Shown piece after piece: positions 9,150 through 17,468 of a stretch of 35,528 bases of DNA; position 1 is the stretch's first letter, and every line of letters begins with the position of its first letter. The stretch spans positions 1 to 35,528 of the forward strand of contig CAMLQG010000028.1 of assembly GCA_946482075.1 (NCBI GenBank), written 5' to 3'. Position numbers and translations under genes: made by a program. The stretch is from an uncultured Erythrobacteraceae bacterium (GTDB lineage: Bacteria; Pseudomonadota; Alphaproteobacteria; Sphingomonadales; Sphingomonadaceae). The notes under the pieces were generated by a model, which ran no database searches, was not told the DNA's origin, and was given only the letters and a program-made list of their open reading frames with translations.

Positions 9150-11969
9150 CTAAACGATCCAGTTCGCGCGATCCTGCTGGTCTGGCATTGTCGCGGCCGG
9201 AGCGCTGGGCTGCGCTTCCCGGCTTTGTCCGCCCACGGGCATCGGCCGGCCGAACAGATAGCCCTGCACTTCGCTGCAGCGTTCCCTGCGCAGGAACTCG
9301 AGCTGATCCTGCGTCTCCACCCCTTCGGCCAGCACGGGCACTTCCAGGCTGCGCCCGAGCGCCAGGACCGAGCGGATGATCGAGCGTGACTGATGGCTCT
9401 TCTCGAGATCGGCAAGGAATGACCCGTCGATCTTGATCTTGTCGAACGGGAAGGAATTCAACGTGTCGAGCGAGGAAAAGCCGGTGCCGAAATCGTCGAT
9501 CGCGATCGTCACCCCCAGCGCCTTGATCTGCCGAAGATTATGGAGCGCGCGCAGCTTGTCGGTGATCAGCGCGCTTTCGGTGATTTCCAGCTCCAGCCGC
9601 TCCGCCGGCAGGCCGGAGACGATCAACGCACGCATCACCATCCTGGCCAGATCGTTCTGCACCAGTTGCACCGGCGAGATGTTGACCGAGACGCGCAACG
9701 GCCGCTCCCAGCCCGCCGCATCCTCGCATGCGCGCTGTAGAACCCATTCGCCGATCCGCACGATCTCGCCGTTTTCCTCCGCGATCTCGATGAAGCGCGT
9801 GGGCGGAATCTCGCCCAGCTCGGGATGGTTCCAGCGCAGTAGCGCCTCGTAGCCGACGATGGATTCATCCGGGACGGACCATTGTGCCTGATAGACGAGG
9901 GAAAGCTGGTTGCGATCCGTCGCTCCACGCAACTCCTTGGCGAGATGCTTGCGGGCGCGCACCTCATCATCCATGCCCGACACGTAGCGGCAGACCCGCT
10001 CGGTGGCGGACCGCTTCGCGCGATACATGGCAAGATCGGCAGCACCGCACAGTTCCTCGCCGCTCGCGCCGTCACGCGGCCCTTCCGCGAAACCCAGGCT
10101 CCCACTGTATGGCAACTCGTACTCGCCGCAGCGCACCGTGCCTTCCATGCTGCGACCCAGGCGGTGCACGAAATCGTCGGCCTCGGCATCCCTGCGCAGC
10201 ACCTTGAAGGCCGCGAACTCATCCCCGCCGAGCCGCGCGAGGAACTCGCCTTCCATCAGCGCATCGCTCATGCGCGCTGCAACCTGCTGAAGAAAGGCGT
10301 CACCCGCCGCATGGCCGAAGCTGTCGTTCACATCCTTGAAATTGTCGAGATCGACAATGATAAGGCCGATACGGCCGCCATTTTCCCCGATCTGATCCAG
10401 CCGCTCCGCCAGCGCGCGGCGGAAGGCCTCGCGATTGGGCAGCCCCGTCAGCGCATCATGCATCGCCATGTGATGGATGCGCTTTTCGACGCGGTGGCGG
10501 TCGGTCACATCCTCCACGGTGAGAACCCAGCCTCCACCCGCCATCACCCGATGCGTGACCGTGACCACGCAGCGTTCGGAAAACTCTTCGGTGATCGAGC
10601 CGCCGCCGGGACGGTCGAACAGGGCGCGATAATGCTCCACCGCCTCGTCCAGTATATCGTCCTCCAGCGCTTCGCCCCGCCGCGCCTCGATGATCAGGCG
10701 CACGCATTCGCGGAAAGTGATGTCCGGTTCCAACGAGCCAGGGGCAAGGCCGAGCACTTCCTCGCACCGCGTATTGGCGAGGACGAGCTTCTCGTTCTCG
10801 TCGATCAGCGCAAGGCCCTGGTGCATGTTGGAAAGGGCTGCATCGAGGCTGCGCGCCAGTTCACGCAGCTGTTCATCCTGCGCCTTGCGCTCGCTGATGT
10901 CTCGCGTGATCTTGGCAAAGCCCTGCAGCATGCCGCGATCGTCGAAGAACGGCTCGATCAGGACGTCGCTCCAGAAGCGCGTCCCGTTCTTACGACAACG
11001 CCAGCCATTGGCCGCGAAGGATCCGGTTTCGCGCGCAATCTGGAGGGCGCGCTGGGGCACGCCCAGTTCGCGATCGACCTCGGTGTAGAACCGGGAAAAG
11101 TTCATCCCGATCGCTTCTTCGGCCGTGTAGCCCTTCACTCGGCGGGCGCCCTCGTTCCAGGTCATGATCCTGCCTCCAGGATCGAGCAGGCAGATCGAGG
11201 TATCTTTGATCCCCTGCGCCAGTAGGCCGAACTGCTTCTCGCGGTCCTGCATCTCGAGCGCGCCGCGCCGCGCGAAGAAGATCGCCGTTCCGCAATAGGT
11301 TGCAGCCAGGATAGTGACGACGCCCAGACCCAGGCCCATCTCGAGCGTGCCGATCCCGGCATCCGCCGTCAGCACGACCCTGGTGTGGAAATCGGCGATC
11401 GCGCTCAACGCGAAATACTGCATGGCGATGAACCCGCCGCTGAACGACAAGCCGCACAGAAGCATGTAGTTTCGCCGCAGCGCCCAGGTTGCCATGGCGG
11501 AGAAGATCGTGGCTACCAGCAGCGATATACCGAACTGCGACGCTGACTGGACCAGAGGATCCGGCGCCTGCACGCCTGCCATGCCGGCATAGTGGATGCC
11601 GACCATGCCGACCACTGCCGCGATCGTCTCGCGCAGTGCGTGATAGGATATCCGATCGCGCTGGACCGTCTGTGCGAGCGCGCAGCCGAGTGCGATCGAA
11701 ACGCCGAGCGACAGCAGGATCATGGGCATGGAGAATACCATCGCCCCGCTGTTTTCGTGCGCCAGAGCGCCGATGAAATGGGTGGACCACGCGCCGAAAC
11801 CGAACAGCGTGCCCGCGATCATCCTCAGCCGCAGCGCCTTGCGCCCATCATGCGTCGGGAAGCGCTGGGGCACATAGACAGCGATCGCCACCGCCACGAT
11901 GCAGGCGAGAACGGCGAGCGCTATCAGCAGGGGATTGAAATGATTTAAGAGCACCTGCCCTATGCCCAT
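9150..11969 (-). CDS. MHYT-PAS-PAS-GGDEF-EAL membrane cyclic-di-GMP protein
   Basis: The protein (939 residues) has about seven hydrophobic segments in the first 235 residues with MHYT-type motifs: STHFIGA near 62-68, GIHYAGM at 124-130, and AMQYFAL near 182-188, the last with Gln in place of His. MHYT domains are thought to bind copper and sense a gas or redox signal. Two PAS-like regions follow (about 250-360 and 372-490). The GGDEF domain has an intact LGGDEF (580-585) but no RxxD inhibitory site in the usual place. The EAL domain has EALLRW (708-713), an ITES motif and DDFGTGFSSL. Both synthesis and breakdown of cyclic-di-GMP look possible. The gene stands alone, with no adjacent effector. 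Confidence 0.93.
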   Translation of the reverse strand: MGIGQVLLNHFNPLLIALAVLACIVAVAIAVYVPQRFPTHDGRKALRLRMIAGTLFGFGAWSTHFIGALAHENSGAMVFSMPMILLSLGVSIALGCALAQTVQRDRISYHALRETIAAVVGMVGIHYAGMAGVQAPDPLVQSASQFGISLLVATIFSAMATWALRRNYMLLCGLSFSGGFIAMQYFALSAIADFHTRVVLTADAGIGTLEMGLGLGVVTILAATYCGTAIFFARRGALEMQDREKQFGLLAQGIKDTSICLLDPGGRIMTWNEGARRVKGYTAEEAIGMNFSRFYTEVDRELGVPQRALQIARETGSFAANGWRCRKNGTRFWSDVLIEPFFDDRGMLQGFAKITRDISERKAQDEQLRELARSLDAALSNMHQGLALIDENEKLVLANTRCEEVLGLAPGSLEPDITFRECVRLIIEARRGEALEDDILDEAVEHYRALFDRPGGGSITEEFSERCVVTVTHRVMAGGGWVLTVEDVTDRHRVEKRIHHMAMHDALTGLPNREAFRRALAERLDQIGENGGRIGLIIVDLDNFKDVNDSFGHAAGDAFLQQVAARMSDALMEGEFLARLGGDEFAAFKVLRRDAEADDFVHRLGRSMEGTVRCGEYELPYSGSLGFAEGPRDGASGEELCGAADLAMYRAKRSATERVCRYVSGMDDEVRARKHLAKELRGATDRNQLSLVYQAQWSVPDESIVGYEALLRWNHPELGEIPPTRFIEIAEENGEIVRIGEWVLQRACEDAAGWERPLRVSVNISPVQLVQNDLARMVMRALIVSGLPAERLELEITESALITDKLRALHNLRQIKALGVTIAIDDFGTGFSSLDTLNSFPFDKIKIDGSFLADLEKSHQSRSIIRSVLALGRSLEVPVLAEGVETQDQLEFLRRERCSEVQGYLFGRPMPVGGQSREAQPSAPAATMPDQQDRANWIV

Positions 11970-12078
11970 TTGCGCGGAATATCGGGCATGCCATACGGCA
12001 GAAGCGTAAATCGGCCCTTAACCGACCGCCGAAAACCGCAGCCGGAAAATAGCCTAACTTACTCCGATCTGGAGAAAA

Positions 12079-12483
12079 TCAGCCGGCAAGCGCGGCGGCG
12101 AGCCGGGCGCGGATCGCGCGCAGCTGGGGCAGGATATCGGGCGGAACCGACAGCACCGATAGCGCGCCCGAGGGTGCGGAAGACGGAACCGGAGGTGCCG
12201 GACGCGCGGCAGGCTCGCCCGCTTCCAACGCGAGGCGGGCTCCCCGCAAAGTGTAGCCTTCCTGGTTGACCAGCCGGTCGATCGTTTCCACCAGGCTGAC
12301 ATCGGCAGGCCGGTAATAGCGGCGCCCGCCGCTGCGCTTCAACGGCCTGAGCATCGGGAACTGCTGTTCCCAATAGCGCAGCACGTGCTGGCGGATGCCG
12401 AGCGCATCGGCGACTTCGCCGATCGTCCGCATCGCGCCGGCATCCTTGCCGTCGTCGAACAGCGGCCCGATCGAAGAATTCAT
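12079..12483 (-). CDS. MerR-family transcriptional regulator
   Basis: This 134-residue product begins with a MerR-type winged helix ([23 protein letters not shown], then [11 protein letters not shown], residues about 18-60), which binds promoter DNA as a dimer. The C-terminal part is short, rich in Ala and Pro, and has no cysteines, so no metal site is seen and the effector is unknown. The ATG overlaps the ihfA stop by 4 bases (ATGA), so it is probably translated with ihfA. A MerR-like gene directly after ihfA is a common arrangement in alphaproteobacteria; its targets are not known to me. Confidence 0.9.
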   Translation of the reverse strand: MNSSIGPLFDDGKDAGAMRTIGEVADALGIRQHVLRYWEQQFPMLRPLKRSGGRRYYRPADVSLVETIDRLVNQEGYTLRGARLALEAGEPAARPAPPVPSSAPSGALSVLSVPPDILPQLRAIRARLAAALAG

Positions 12484-12779
12484 CCTTCGAGTATCCTGTC
12501 CTTCAGGATCTGGCTGGCGCGGAAGGTCATCACCCGGCGCGGCGTGATCGGAACTTCGACGCCGGTCTTGGGATTGCGGCCCACCCGTTCGGTCTTGTCG
12601 CGCAGCAGGAAAGTCCCGAAACCGGAGATCTTCACGTTCTCGCCATCCGCCAGAGCATCGCTCATATGCTGGAGAATGGCTTCGACGAGTTGGAGCGATT
12701 CCGCGCGCGAAAAACCGAGCTTGCGGTTTATCGTCTCGGCCAGATCGGCTCTGGTAAGCGTGCCAACAGAACGCATCAT
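12480..12779 (-). CDS. ihfA: Integration host factor subunit alpha
   Basis: IHF is a heterodimeric nucleoid protein that bends DNA sharply and supports transcription, replication and recombination. The product has 99 residues, as usual. The alpha-subunit signature is clear: TLTRADLAE at the N terminus, KISGFGTF in the middle, and the DNA-binding arm [20 protein letters not shown] near the C terminus. Two adjacent ATG codons can start it; the first has AAGGGG upstream. It lies 118 bases after fabH and has its own likely promoter. The beta subunit gene is not in the window. Confidence 0.95.
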   Translation of the reverse strand: MMRSVGTLTRADLAETINRKLGFSRAESLQLVEAILQHMSDALADGENVKISGFGTFLLRDKTERVGRNPKTGVEVPITPRRVMTFRASQILKDRILEG

Positions 12780-12827
12780 GAGGCAATCCCCTTAATTGCC
12801 GCGGCTCCTAATATCCGAATGGCGCGA

Positions 12828-12855
12828 AGATTACCGGATTATTTCGTTTTATCAA
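12828..12855 (-). promoter_or_regulatory. Probable sigma-70-type promoter of ihfA-merR
   Basis: On the minus strand TTGATA (12850-12855) and TAATCT (12828-12833) are separated by 16 bases, within an AT-rich stretch about 50 bases before the ihfA ATG. This suggests that ihfA-merR can be transcribed separately from rpmF-plsX-fabH. Prediction only. Confidence 0.55.
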
Positions 12856-12897
12856 TGCGGGGGCAGGGAATTTTCCCCCAAGGTCTCAAATGCTGTC

Positions 12898-13863
12898 TCA
12901 AATTCGGATCAGGCTGGCGCCCCAGGTGAAACCGCCACCCATCGCTTCCAGCATCACGAGATCGCCCGGCTTGATCCGCCCGTCCTGCACCGCGACGTCG
13001 AAGGCGAGCGGCACGGATGCTGCCGAGGTATTGGCGTGGCTGGCGACTGTCATCACCACCTTTTCCGGCGGAAGTCCGAGCTTTTTTGCCGTTGCTTCGA
13101 GAATCCGGGCATTTGCCTGGTGCGGCACGACCCAGTCGATATCCTGCGGCGCCATGCCGGCGGCGTCCAGCACTTCGCGCAGCACCTCCGCCAAATTGAC
13201 CACCGCGTGGCGGAAGACTTCGCGGCCCTTCATGCGCAGCTTGCCCACCGTCTGCGTGGTCGAGGGGCCGCCATCGACATAAAGCAGCTGATTGTGCTCG
13301 CCATCGGCATGGAGGCGACTCGCGAGGATGCCAGGGCCGTCCTCCTCCACTTCGGCCGCTTCCAGTACCATAGCGCCGGCGCCGTCACCGAACAGCACGC
13401 AGGTGGTGCGATCTTCCCAGTCGAGGATGCGGCTGAACGTCTCCGCGCCGATAACCAGCGCGCGCTTCGCCTGACCGGAGCGCAGCATCGCATCGGCCAC
13501 GGTGAGCGCGTAAAGAAAGCCGGAACACACCGCCGCGACGTCGAACGCGATGCCCCCATTGCAGCCCAGCGCATCCTGGACGCGCGTAGCGGTGGCCGGA
13601 AAGGTCTGGTCGGGCGTGGCGGTGGCCAGCACGATCAGATCGATCGATTTCGCATCCATCCCCGCGGCGGCGAGCGCCTTGCGCGATGCTTCGATCGCCA
13701 GACTGGACGTAGTCTCGCCTTCACCGGCGATGTGGCGCTGGCGGATTCCGGTACGCTCGACGATCCACTCATCCGTGGGATCGACCTTGGCGGCGAGTTC
13801 GTCATTGGTCACCGCCCGGCCCGGCAGCGCCGAGCCACTGCCCCGCACGACAGACCGGATCAT
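12898..13863 (-). CDS. fabH: Beta-ketoacyl-ACP synthase III
   Basis: FabH condenses acetyl-CoA with malonyl-ACP and starts each fatty-acid chain. The product has 321 residues. The catalytic triad is visible: Cys113 in AAVCSGF, His248 in VPHQAN and Asn278 in SHANTSAA, with the C-terminal GGGFTWG loop. The ATG is chosen because it gives the standard [10 protein letters not shown] start and overlaps the plsX stop by 4 bases (ATGA). It forms the usual rpmF-plsX-fabH unit linking fatty-acid initiation with phosphatidic acid synthesis. The frame stays open upstream of this ATG inside plsX, but that part is shadow. Confidence 0.96.
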   Translation of the reverse strand: MIRSVVRGSGSALPGRAVTNDELAAKVDPTDEWIVERTGIRQRHIAGEGETTSSLAIEASRKALAAAGMDAKSIDLIVLATATPDQTFPATATRVQDALGCNGGIAFDVAAVCSGFLYALTVADAMLRSGQAKRALVIGAETFSRILDWEDRTTCVLFGDGAGAMVLEAAEVEEDGPGILASRLHADGEHNQLLYVDGGPSTTQTVGKLRMKGREVFRHAVVNLAEVLREVLDAAGMAPQDIDWVVPHQANARILEATAKKLGLPPEKVVMTVASHANTSAASVPLAFDVAVQDGRIKPGDLVMLEAMGGGFTWGASLIRI

Positions 13864-14924
13864 GCCGCGGCATCCCCTCGCTGGTGTGAGCCCGAGCGAA
13901 GGTTTTCCGCGCCCAAAGTTGCGAGATCGGCGGAGATACGTTCGGTCAGGTTTTCCTCCAGCATCCGCGCGGTAAGTGCCACCGCATTGGCAACGCCCAG
14001 CGCCGTGGCGCTGCCATGGCTTTTCACGACCACCCCGTTCAGGCCGAGGAACACGGCGCCATTGTGGTTGTTCGGATCGAGATGATGGCGCAGCAACTCC
14101 GTCGCGGGACGCGAGATCAGGAAACCGATCTTCGAACGCAGCGAACTCATGAAGCTGCGGCGCAGCAGATCGCCCACGAAGCGGGCCGAGCCTTCGATCG
14201 CCTTCAGCGCGACATTGCCGGAAAAGCCATCGGTCACCACGACATCGACATCGCCGCGATTGATCTTGTCCGCTTCGGTGAAGCCGTCGAAGCTCAGGGC
14301 AAGGCCGGTGGCGGCACGCAGCTGGGCCGCCGCAGCCTGCACTTCTCCGGTGCCCTTGGTTTCCTCGGTGCCGATGTTGAGCAAGCGCACGCGCGGATGG
14401 TCGCGGGTGGAGATGATCCGCGCATAGGCGGCGCCCATGATCGCGAATTGCACGAGGTTGCGCGCATCGCATTCGGTGTTCGCGCCAAGATCCAGCATGA
14501 TCACGTCATTGTCGCCCAGCGTGGGCATGCGCGCAGCGAGCGCGGGGCGGTCGATCCCCGGCATTGTGCGCAGCGCGAGCTTGGCCATCGCCATCAGCGC
14601 ACCGGTATTCCCGCCGCTGACCGCAGCACCGGCATCGCCGTTCTTCACCGCGTTGATCGCAAGGCCCATCGAGGTCGTCTTGGCGCGGCGCAGCGCCTGA
14701 GTGGGCTTCTCATCGCCCGAGACGATATCGGCAGCGTGGAGGATCTCCGACGCGCCGCGCATATTGGGATGTGCTTCCAGCGCGGCCTTGATGCGCGCTT
14801 CATCGCCTACGAGGAGGAATTTGAACCGGTCGTGACGGCGGCGGGCCAGCGCGGCCCCTTCGACCATCACGCGCACACCCTCGTCTCCGCCCATCGCATC
14901 GACAGCGATACGCGGCAGGCTCAT
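13860..14924 (-). CDS. plsX: Phosphate acyltransferase PlsX
   Basis: PlsX converts acyl-ACP to acyl-phosphate, the donor for PlsY in phospholipid synthesis; it acts at the inner face of the membrane. The product has 354 residues, as usual. Family features are the N-terminal [12 protein letters not shown], the [10 protein letters not shown] segment, [12 protein letters not shown] and [13 protein letters not shown]. The ATG lies 28 bases after the rpmF stop, and the stop overlaps fabH by 4 bases. It is the middle gene of a conserved unit. Confidence 0.96.
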   Translation of the reverse strand: MSLPRIAVDAMGGDEGVRVMVEGAALARRRHDRFKFLLVGDEARIKAALEAHPNMRGASEILHAADIVSGDEKPTQALRRAKTTSMGLAINAVKNGDAGAAVSGGNTGALMAMAKLALRTMPGIDRPALAARMPTLGDNDVIMLDLGANTECDARNLVQFAIMGAAYARIISTRDHPRVRLLNIGTEETKGTGEVQAAAAQLRAATGLALSFDGFTEADKINRGDVDVVVTDGFSGNVALKAIEGSARFVGDLLRRSFMSSLRSKIGFLISRPATELLRHHLDPNNHNGAVFLGLNGVVVKSHGSATALGVANAVALTARMLEENLTERISADLATLGAENLRSGSHQRGDAAA

Positions 14925-14952
14925 GGCAACGGACTCCTACGGAACGGTGGAC

Positions 14953-15132
14953 TTAGAGTCCGACGGCGACAATCTCGCGCCCGTTGTAGTGGCCGCACGC
15001 CGTGCAGAGATTGTGCGGGCGCTTGAGCTCGCCACAATTGGAGCATTCGTGGAACGCTTCCACTTTCAGCGAGTCGTGCGCGCGGCGGTTGCCACGGCGG
15101 GAGGGCGAGACTTTTCTCTTCGGGACAGCCAT
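14953..15132 (-). CDS. rpmF: Large ribosomal subunit protein bL32
   Basis: This 59-residue basic protein begins [20 protein letters not shown], the signature of L32, a component of the 50S subunit. Two Cys pairs, Cys30/Cys33 and Cys43/Cys46, form the zinc-binding version of the protein. It ends in a TAA. L32 upstream of plsX-fabH is a very widespread bacterial order, which supports the call and the strand. Confidence 0.96.
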   Translation of the reverse strand: MAVPKRKVSPSRRGNRRAHDSLKVEAFHECSNCGELKRPHNLCTACGHYNGREIVAVGL

Positions 15133-15255
15133 TGCGGCACCTGTTCCTGCAAATTCCGAGCGTTGTTCGAAGCCGCCCTAGGGGAACGTCCGGCATTGCA
15201 CAAGCCCGCTTGCCGGACCCGTGCGCCTGAACCCCAGTTGGCGGCGAAGGCGCGG

Positions 15256-15283
15256 CCTATACCGAATTTTCCGAAGGTTGCAA
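15256..15283 (-). promoter_or_regulatory. Possible promoter of the rpmF-plsX-fabH operon
   Basis: On the minus strand TTGCAA (15278-15283) and TATAGG (15256-15261) stand 16 bases apart, about 125 bases before the rpmF start, in the 179-base gap after the hydrolase gene. This is the best match I see in the gap. The long leader would leave room for regulation, but no structure is evident. Confidence 0.4.
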
Positions 15284-15311
15284 GCGTTGCGGGCACGCCT
15301 TTTTCCAACGG

Positions 15312-16022
15312 TCAGCCCGGCCCCTGGTTCTGAATCGCACCGGCCCCTCTTTCGGCCCAGCGCAGCGCATGATCGCCCACGAACGGATTGTTCTGCCGCT
15401 CCGCACCAAAGTTGCTGGTCGGGCCGTGTCCGGGCACGAAAGTGATGTCGTTGCCGAACGGCCAGAGCTTCCGGGTGATCGAATCGATCAGTTGCTGGTG
15501 ATTGCCGAGCGGAAAATCCGTGCGCCCGATCGAGCCCTGGAACAGCACGTCGCCCACAATGGCGAAGCGAGACGGCTGGTGGACGAACACGACATGGCCC
15601 GGCGTGTGGCCTGGGCAATGGACGACATCCAGCTCCAGTTCCCCCACAGTTACCGTGTCGCCGTCGTGGAGCCAGCGGTCCGGTTCGAACGGTTCCCCCA
15701 GGATGCCGAAGCGCCCGCCATCCTCGTCCAGCCGGGCGATCCAGAACCGGTCATCCTCGTGCGGACCTTCGATCGGCAGGCCGAGATCCTTCGCCAGCAC
15801 GCCGGTGGCGCCGCAATGGTCGATATGGCCATGGGTAACGAGCAGCTTCTCCAGCGTGACACCGGCCTTGGCGACCATCGCTTTCAGATGATCGAGATCG
15901 CCGCCGGCATCGACCAGCGCGCCGCGCATCGTCTTCGTGCACCAAAGCAGGGTGCAGTTCTGCTGGAGCGGCGTGACCGGGATGATCGCCGCGCGCATCG
16001 GGGGTTGGGGCGTGTCGGACAT
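15312..16022 (-). CDS. Metallo-beta-lactamase-fold hydrolase, glyoxalase II-like
   Basis: The 236-residue product has the full metal-binding set of this fold: THGHIDHCG with His64, His66, Asp68 and His69, then His139 in CPGHTPGH, Asp158 in IVGDVLF, and His199 in VPGHGPTSNFG. The pattern is closest to the small YcbL/GloB-like thioesterases that hydrolyse S-acyl-glutathione. The substrate cannot be read from the sequence. An internal ATG eight codons downstream (MRAAIIPVTPLQQN) is a possible alternative start. It lies 45 bases after the S24 repressor gene on the same strand and may share its transcript. Confidence 0.88.
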   Translation of the reverse strand: MSDTPQPPMRAAIIPVTPLQQNCTLLWCTKTMRGALVDAGGDLDHLKAMVAKAGVTLEKLLVTHGHIDHCGATGVLAKDLGLPIEGPHEDDRFWIARLDEDGGRFGILGEPFEPDRWLHDGDTVTVGELELDVVHCPGHTPGHVVFVHQPSRFAIVGDVLFQGSIGRTDFPLGNHQQLIDSITRKLWPFGNDITFVPGHGPTSNFGAERQNNPFVGDHALRWAERGAGAIQNQGPG

Positions 16023-16067
16023 GCAAGCGATGTGGCGGCTGGCGCGGCCGAATGCAATGGTTTCCGC

Positions 16068-16742
16068 CTACAGCCGCCCGGCCTTCCACACCACGCGGCC
16101 GATCACGTCCACATCCGCCAGATCGGCGTCGATCGGCGGATATTCGGGATTGAGGCTGATGAGGGTCACTCTGCCGGGCGTGGCGAGCTGCACGCGCTTC
16201 ACCAGACAGGCATCGCCCAAGCGCAGCACGTGGATACCTTCGCGCAGCGGGCGCGGAGTGCGATCCACCAGGATTTCGTCCCCGTCGCGCAGTAGTGGTT
16301 CCATGCTGTCTCCTTCCACCGCGATGGCCGACAGCATCGCGGCTTCCAGCCCCTGTTCGCGCAGCCAACGGGCGGAGAAACGGAAATTGTCGAACGGACG
16401 CTCATCGAGGGGAACGGTACCCCGCCCGGCCGAAGCCCCCAGCGCGAGACGCGGAACGTCGACCCAGCCATCGCGCAAGCGGCCTCGCGAATCAGGCTGA
16501 ATCGAGGAATTTTCCCCCGCTCCGCCAAGCTCGGCTTCGGCCACGCCGAAGAATTCGGCCAGCCGTGCCCGATCGTTCTCTTCCAGCTTCCGCGGGCTGC
16601 CCTTGCGGATAAATTGCTGTAAATAGCTGGGGTTACGACCAATCATATCGGACAAGGCGGACAGGCTCACCCGCCGTTCTTCCGCCAGGGTCAACAGCTT
16701 CAAGCGCGCGCCGGAAAGGGACTTTTCCTCATGTTCTGTCAT
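16068..16742 (-). CDS. S24-family (LexA/CI-like) repressor
   Basis: The 224-residue product has an N-terminal helix-turn-helix (about residues 12-66) and a C-terminal S24 self-cleaving protease domain. Catalytic Ser146 lies in VEGDSMEPLLRDGD, and Lys182 in CLVKRVQ is 36 residues later, as in LexA-type proteins. An Ala105-Gly106 bond in GASAGRG sits about 40 residues before the serine, where such repressors cut themselves. It is not canonical LexA, lacking the LexA N terminus, and is closer to phage-type repressors. Paired TCCTA/TAGGA half-sites cover its upstream region, which suggests self-regulation and control of the divergent small genes. Its inducing signal is unknown. Confidence 0.88.
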   Translation of the reverse strand: MTEHEEKSLSGARLKLLTLAEERRVSLSALSDMIGRNPSYLQQFIRKGSPRKLEENDRARLAEFFGVAEAELGGAGENSSIQPDSRGRLRDGWVDVPRLALGASAGRGTVPLDERPFDNFRFSARWLREQGLEAAMLSAIAVEGDSMEPLLRDGDEILVDRTPRPLREGIHVLRLGDACLVKRVQLATPGRVTLISLNPEYPPIDADLADVDVIGRVVWKAGRL

Positions 16743-16749
16743 TTTTCTA

Positions 16750-16782
16750 TCCTATCATAGGATTTTTCCTAGACAAGTAGGA
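16750..16782. promoter_or_regulatory. Operator-like inverted repeats of the S24 repressor
   Basis: TCCTATCATAGGA (16750-16762) is a perfect palindrome around one base. TCCTA-N6-TAGGA follows at 16767-16782. Thus four alternating half-sites occur in 33 bases, right before the repressor start and 48 bases before the divergent gene. On the minus strand a possible TTGTCT (-35) and TAGGAT (-10), 16 bases apart, fall within the repeats, so binding would block repressor transcription. Operator function is inferred. Confidence 0.65.
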
Positions 16783-16829
16783 TTTCACCGCCGACACACA
16801 TGGCCTGACGACTCAAACGGGGAGACGAC

Positions 16830-17018
16830 ATGCTGATCCGCAAGATCGAGAAATTCCTGCGCAAGACCAAGATGCCCGCCACCAAGTTCGGCCGACTCGC
16901 CGCGCAGGACCCGCGCTTCGTGCTCGATCTGCGCAACGGCAGGGAGCCCCGCGCCGCGATGGAAAAACGGGTAGAACATTTCATGAACAGATATGCGGAG
17001 AGCCAGCATGCGCATTGA
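16830..17018 (+). CDS. Small basic protein, possible DNA-binding
   Basis: This 62-residue product is predicted mostly helical and basic (IEKFLRKTKMPATKFGRLAAQDPRFVLDL in part), ending in a helix MEKRVEHFMNRY. The TKFGRLAAQDPRFVLDL stretch resembles a helix-turn-helix recognition unit, and similar short proteins are frequent in sphingomonads as hypothetical proteins. GGGGAGA lies 5-11 bases before the ATG. It is divergent from the S24 repressor across the paired operators, and its end overlaps the next gene. It may be a Cro-like partner, but that is a guess from position and size. Confidence 0.75.
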   Translation: MLIRKIEKFLRKTKMPATKFGRLAAQDPRFVLDLRNGREPRAAMEKRVEHFMNRYAESQHAH

Positions 17019-17364
17019 TCCCGACAATCCGATCCGGCTCCGCCGGTCGCGCCAGTCGACGCCCGCGCGGCTACGCGACGCGCTGTGCGATCTCGCCCGC
17101 GGCCAGGCGCGCATCGATCGCCACGCCGAACGCGCCTGGGCCAGCATCACCTTTGCGGGCACGCGCCATACGCTCGACCTCGTCTTCGAAGGCGCGGAAG
17201 CGATCGAGGCGGGCGAGCTCCTGATCGACGCGCTGCCCGAACATGAATTCGCCCTGCCCGGCCAGCTCGTCGCCGACGCCGCCGTGATCGCGGTGGAACA
17301 CACGATGCTGCCCGTTCCCCATATGCGGGTCGGCGTGGAACTGCTGCTGCTGGAAGATGCGTAA
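17008..17364 (+). CDS. Hypothetical protein, sphingomonad type
   Basis: I do not recognise a domain in this 118-residue product. It begins with a basic segment (IRLRRSRQSTPARLRDAL), then has a predicted alpha/beta body with TFAGTRHTLDLVF and ends in a hydrophobic run. No cysteines other than one, no signal peptide and no membrane segment are seen. The ATG at 17008 has GGAG upstream and overlaps the preceding small gene by 11 bases, so the two are probably translated together. A start at 16993 would add five residues. A long palindrome follows the stop and probably ends the transcript. Confidence 0.72.
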   Translation: MRIDPDNPIRLRRSRQSTPARLRDALCDLARGQARIDRHAERAWASITFAGTRHTLDLVFEGAEAIEAGELLIDALPEHEFALPGQLVADAAVIAVEHTMLPVPHMRVGVELLLLEDA

Positions 17365-17376
17365 TAGATATCCCCT

Positions 17377-17449
17377 TTCGTCATTCCCGCGAAAGCGGGA
17401 ATCCATTGCTACTGCTGAAATGGATTCCCGCTTTCGCGGGAATGACGAA
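17377..17449. repeat. Long perfect palindrome, probable bidirectional terminator
   Basis: Two 31-base arms (17377-17407 and 17419-17449) are perfectly complementary around an 11-base loop. Each arm also holds a small hairpin, TTCCCGC-GAAA-GCGGGAA. The element lies between two convergent genes. Its nested hairpins match the layout of the other repeats in this window but the sequence is a separate family. Confidence 0.85.
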
Positions 17450-17468
17450 GAGAGGGAGGAAGCGGTGA

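Noticed and set aside
12796..14085. Long plus-strand frame opposite fabH and plsX
   Set aside because: Its product is His- and Arg-rich with no motif, while the minus strand holds complete FabH and PlsX with catalytic residues and overlapping stops.
16700..16830. Canonical alphaproteobacterial SOS box (GTTC-N7-GTTC) before the S24 gene
   Set aside because: A single GTTC is present without a second copy at the right spacing; the TCCTA/TAGGA sites fit better.
17377..17449. CRISPR repeat unit
   Set aside because: It is one inverted pair and not a series of direct repeats with spacers, and no cas gene is present.
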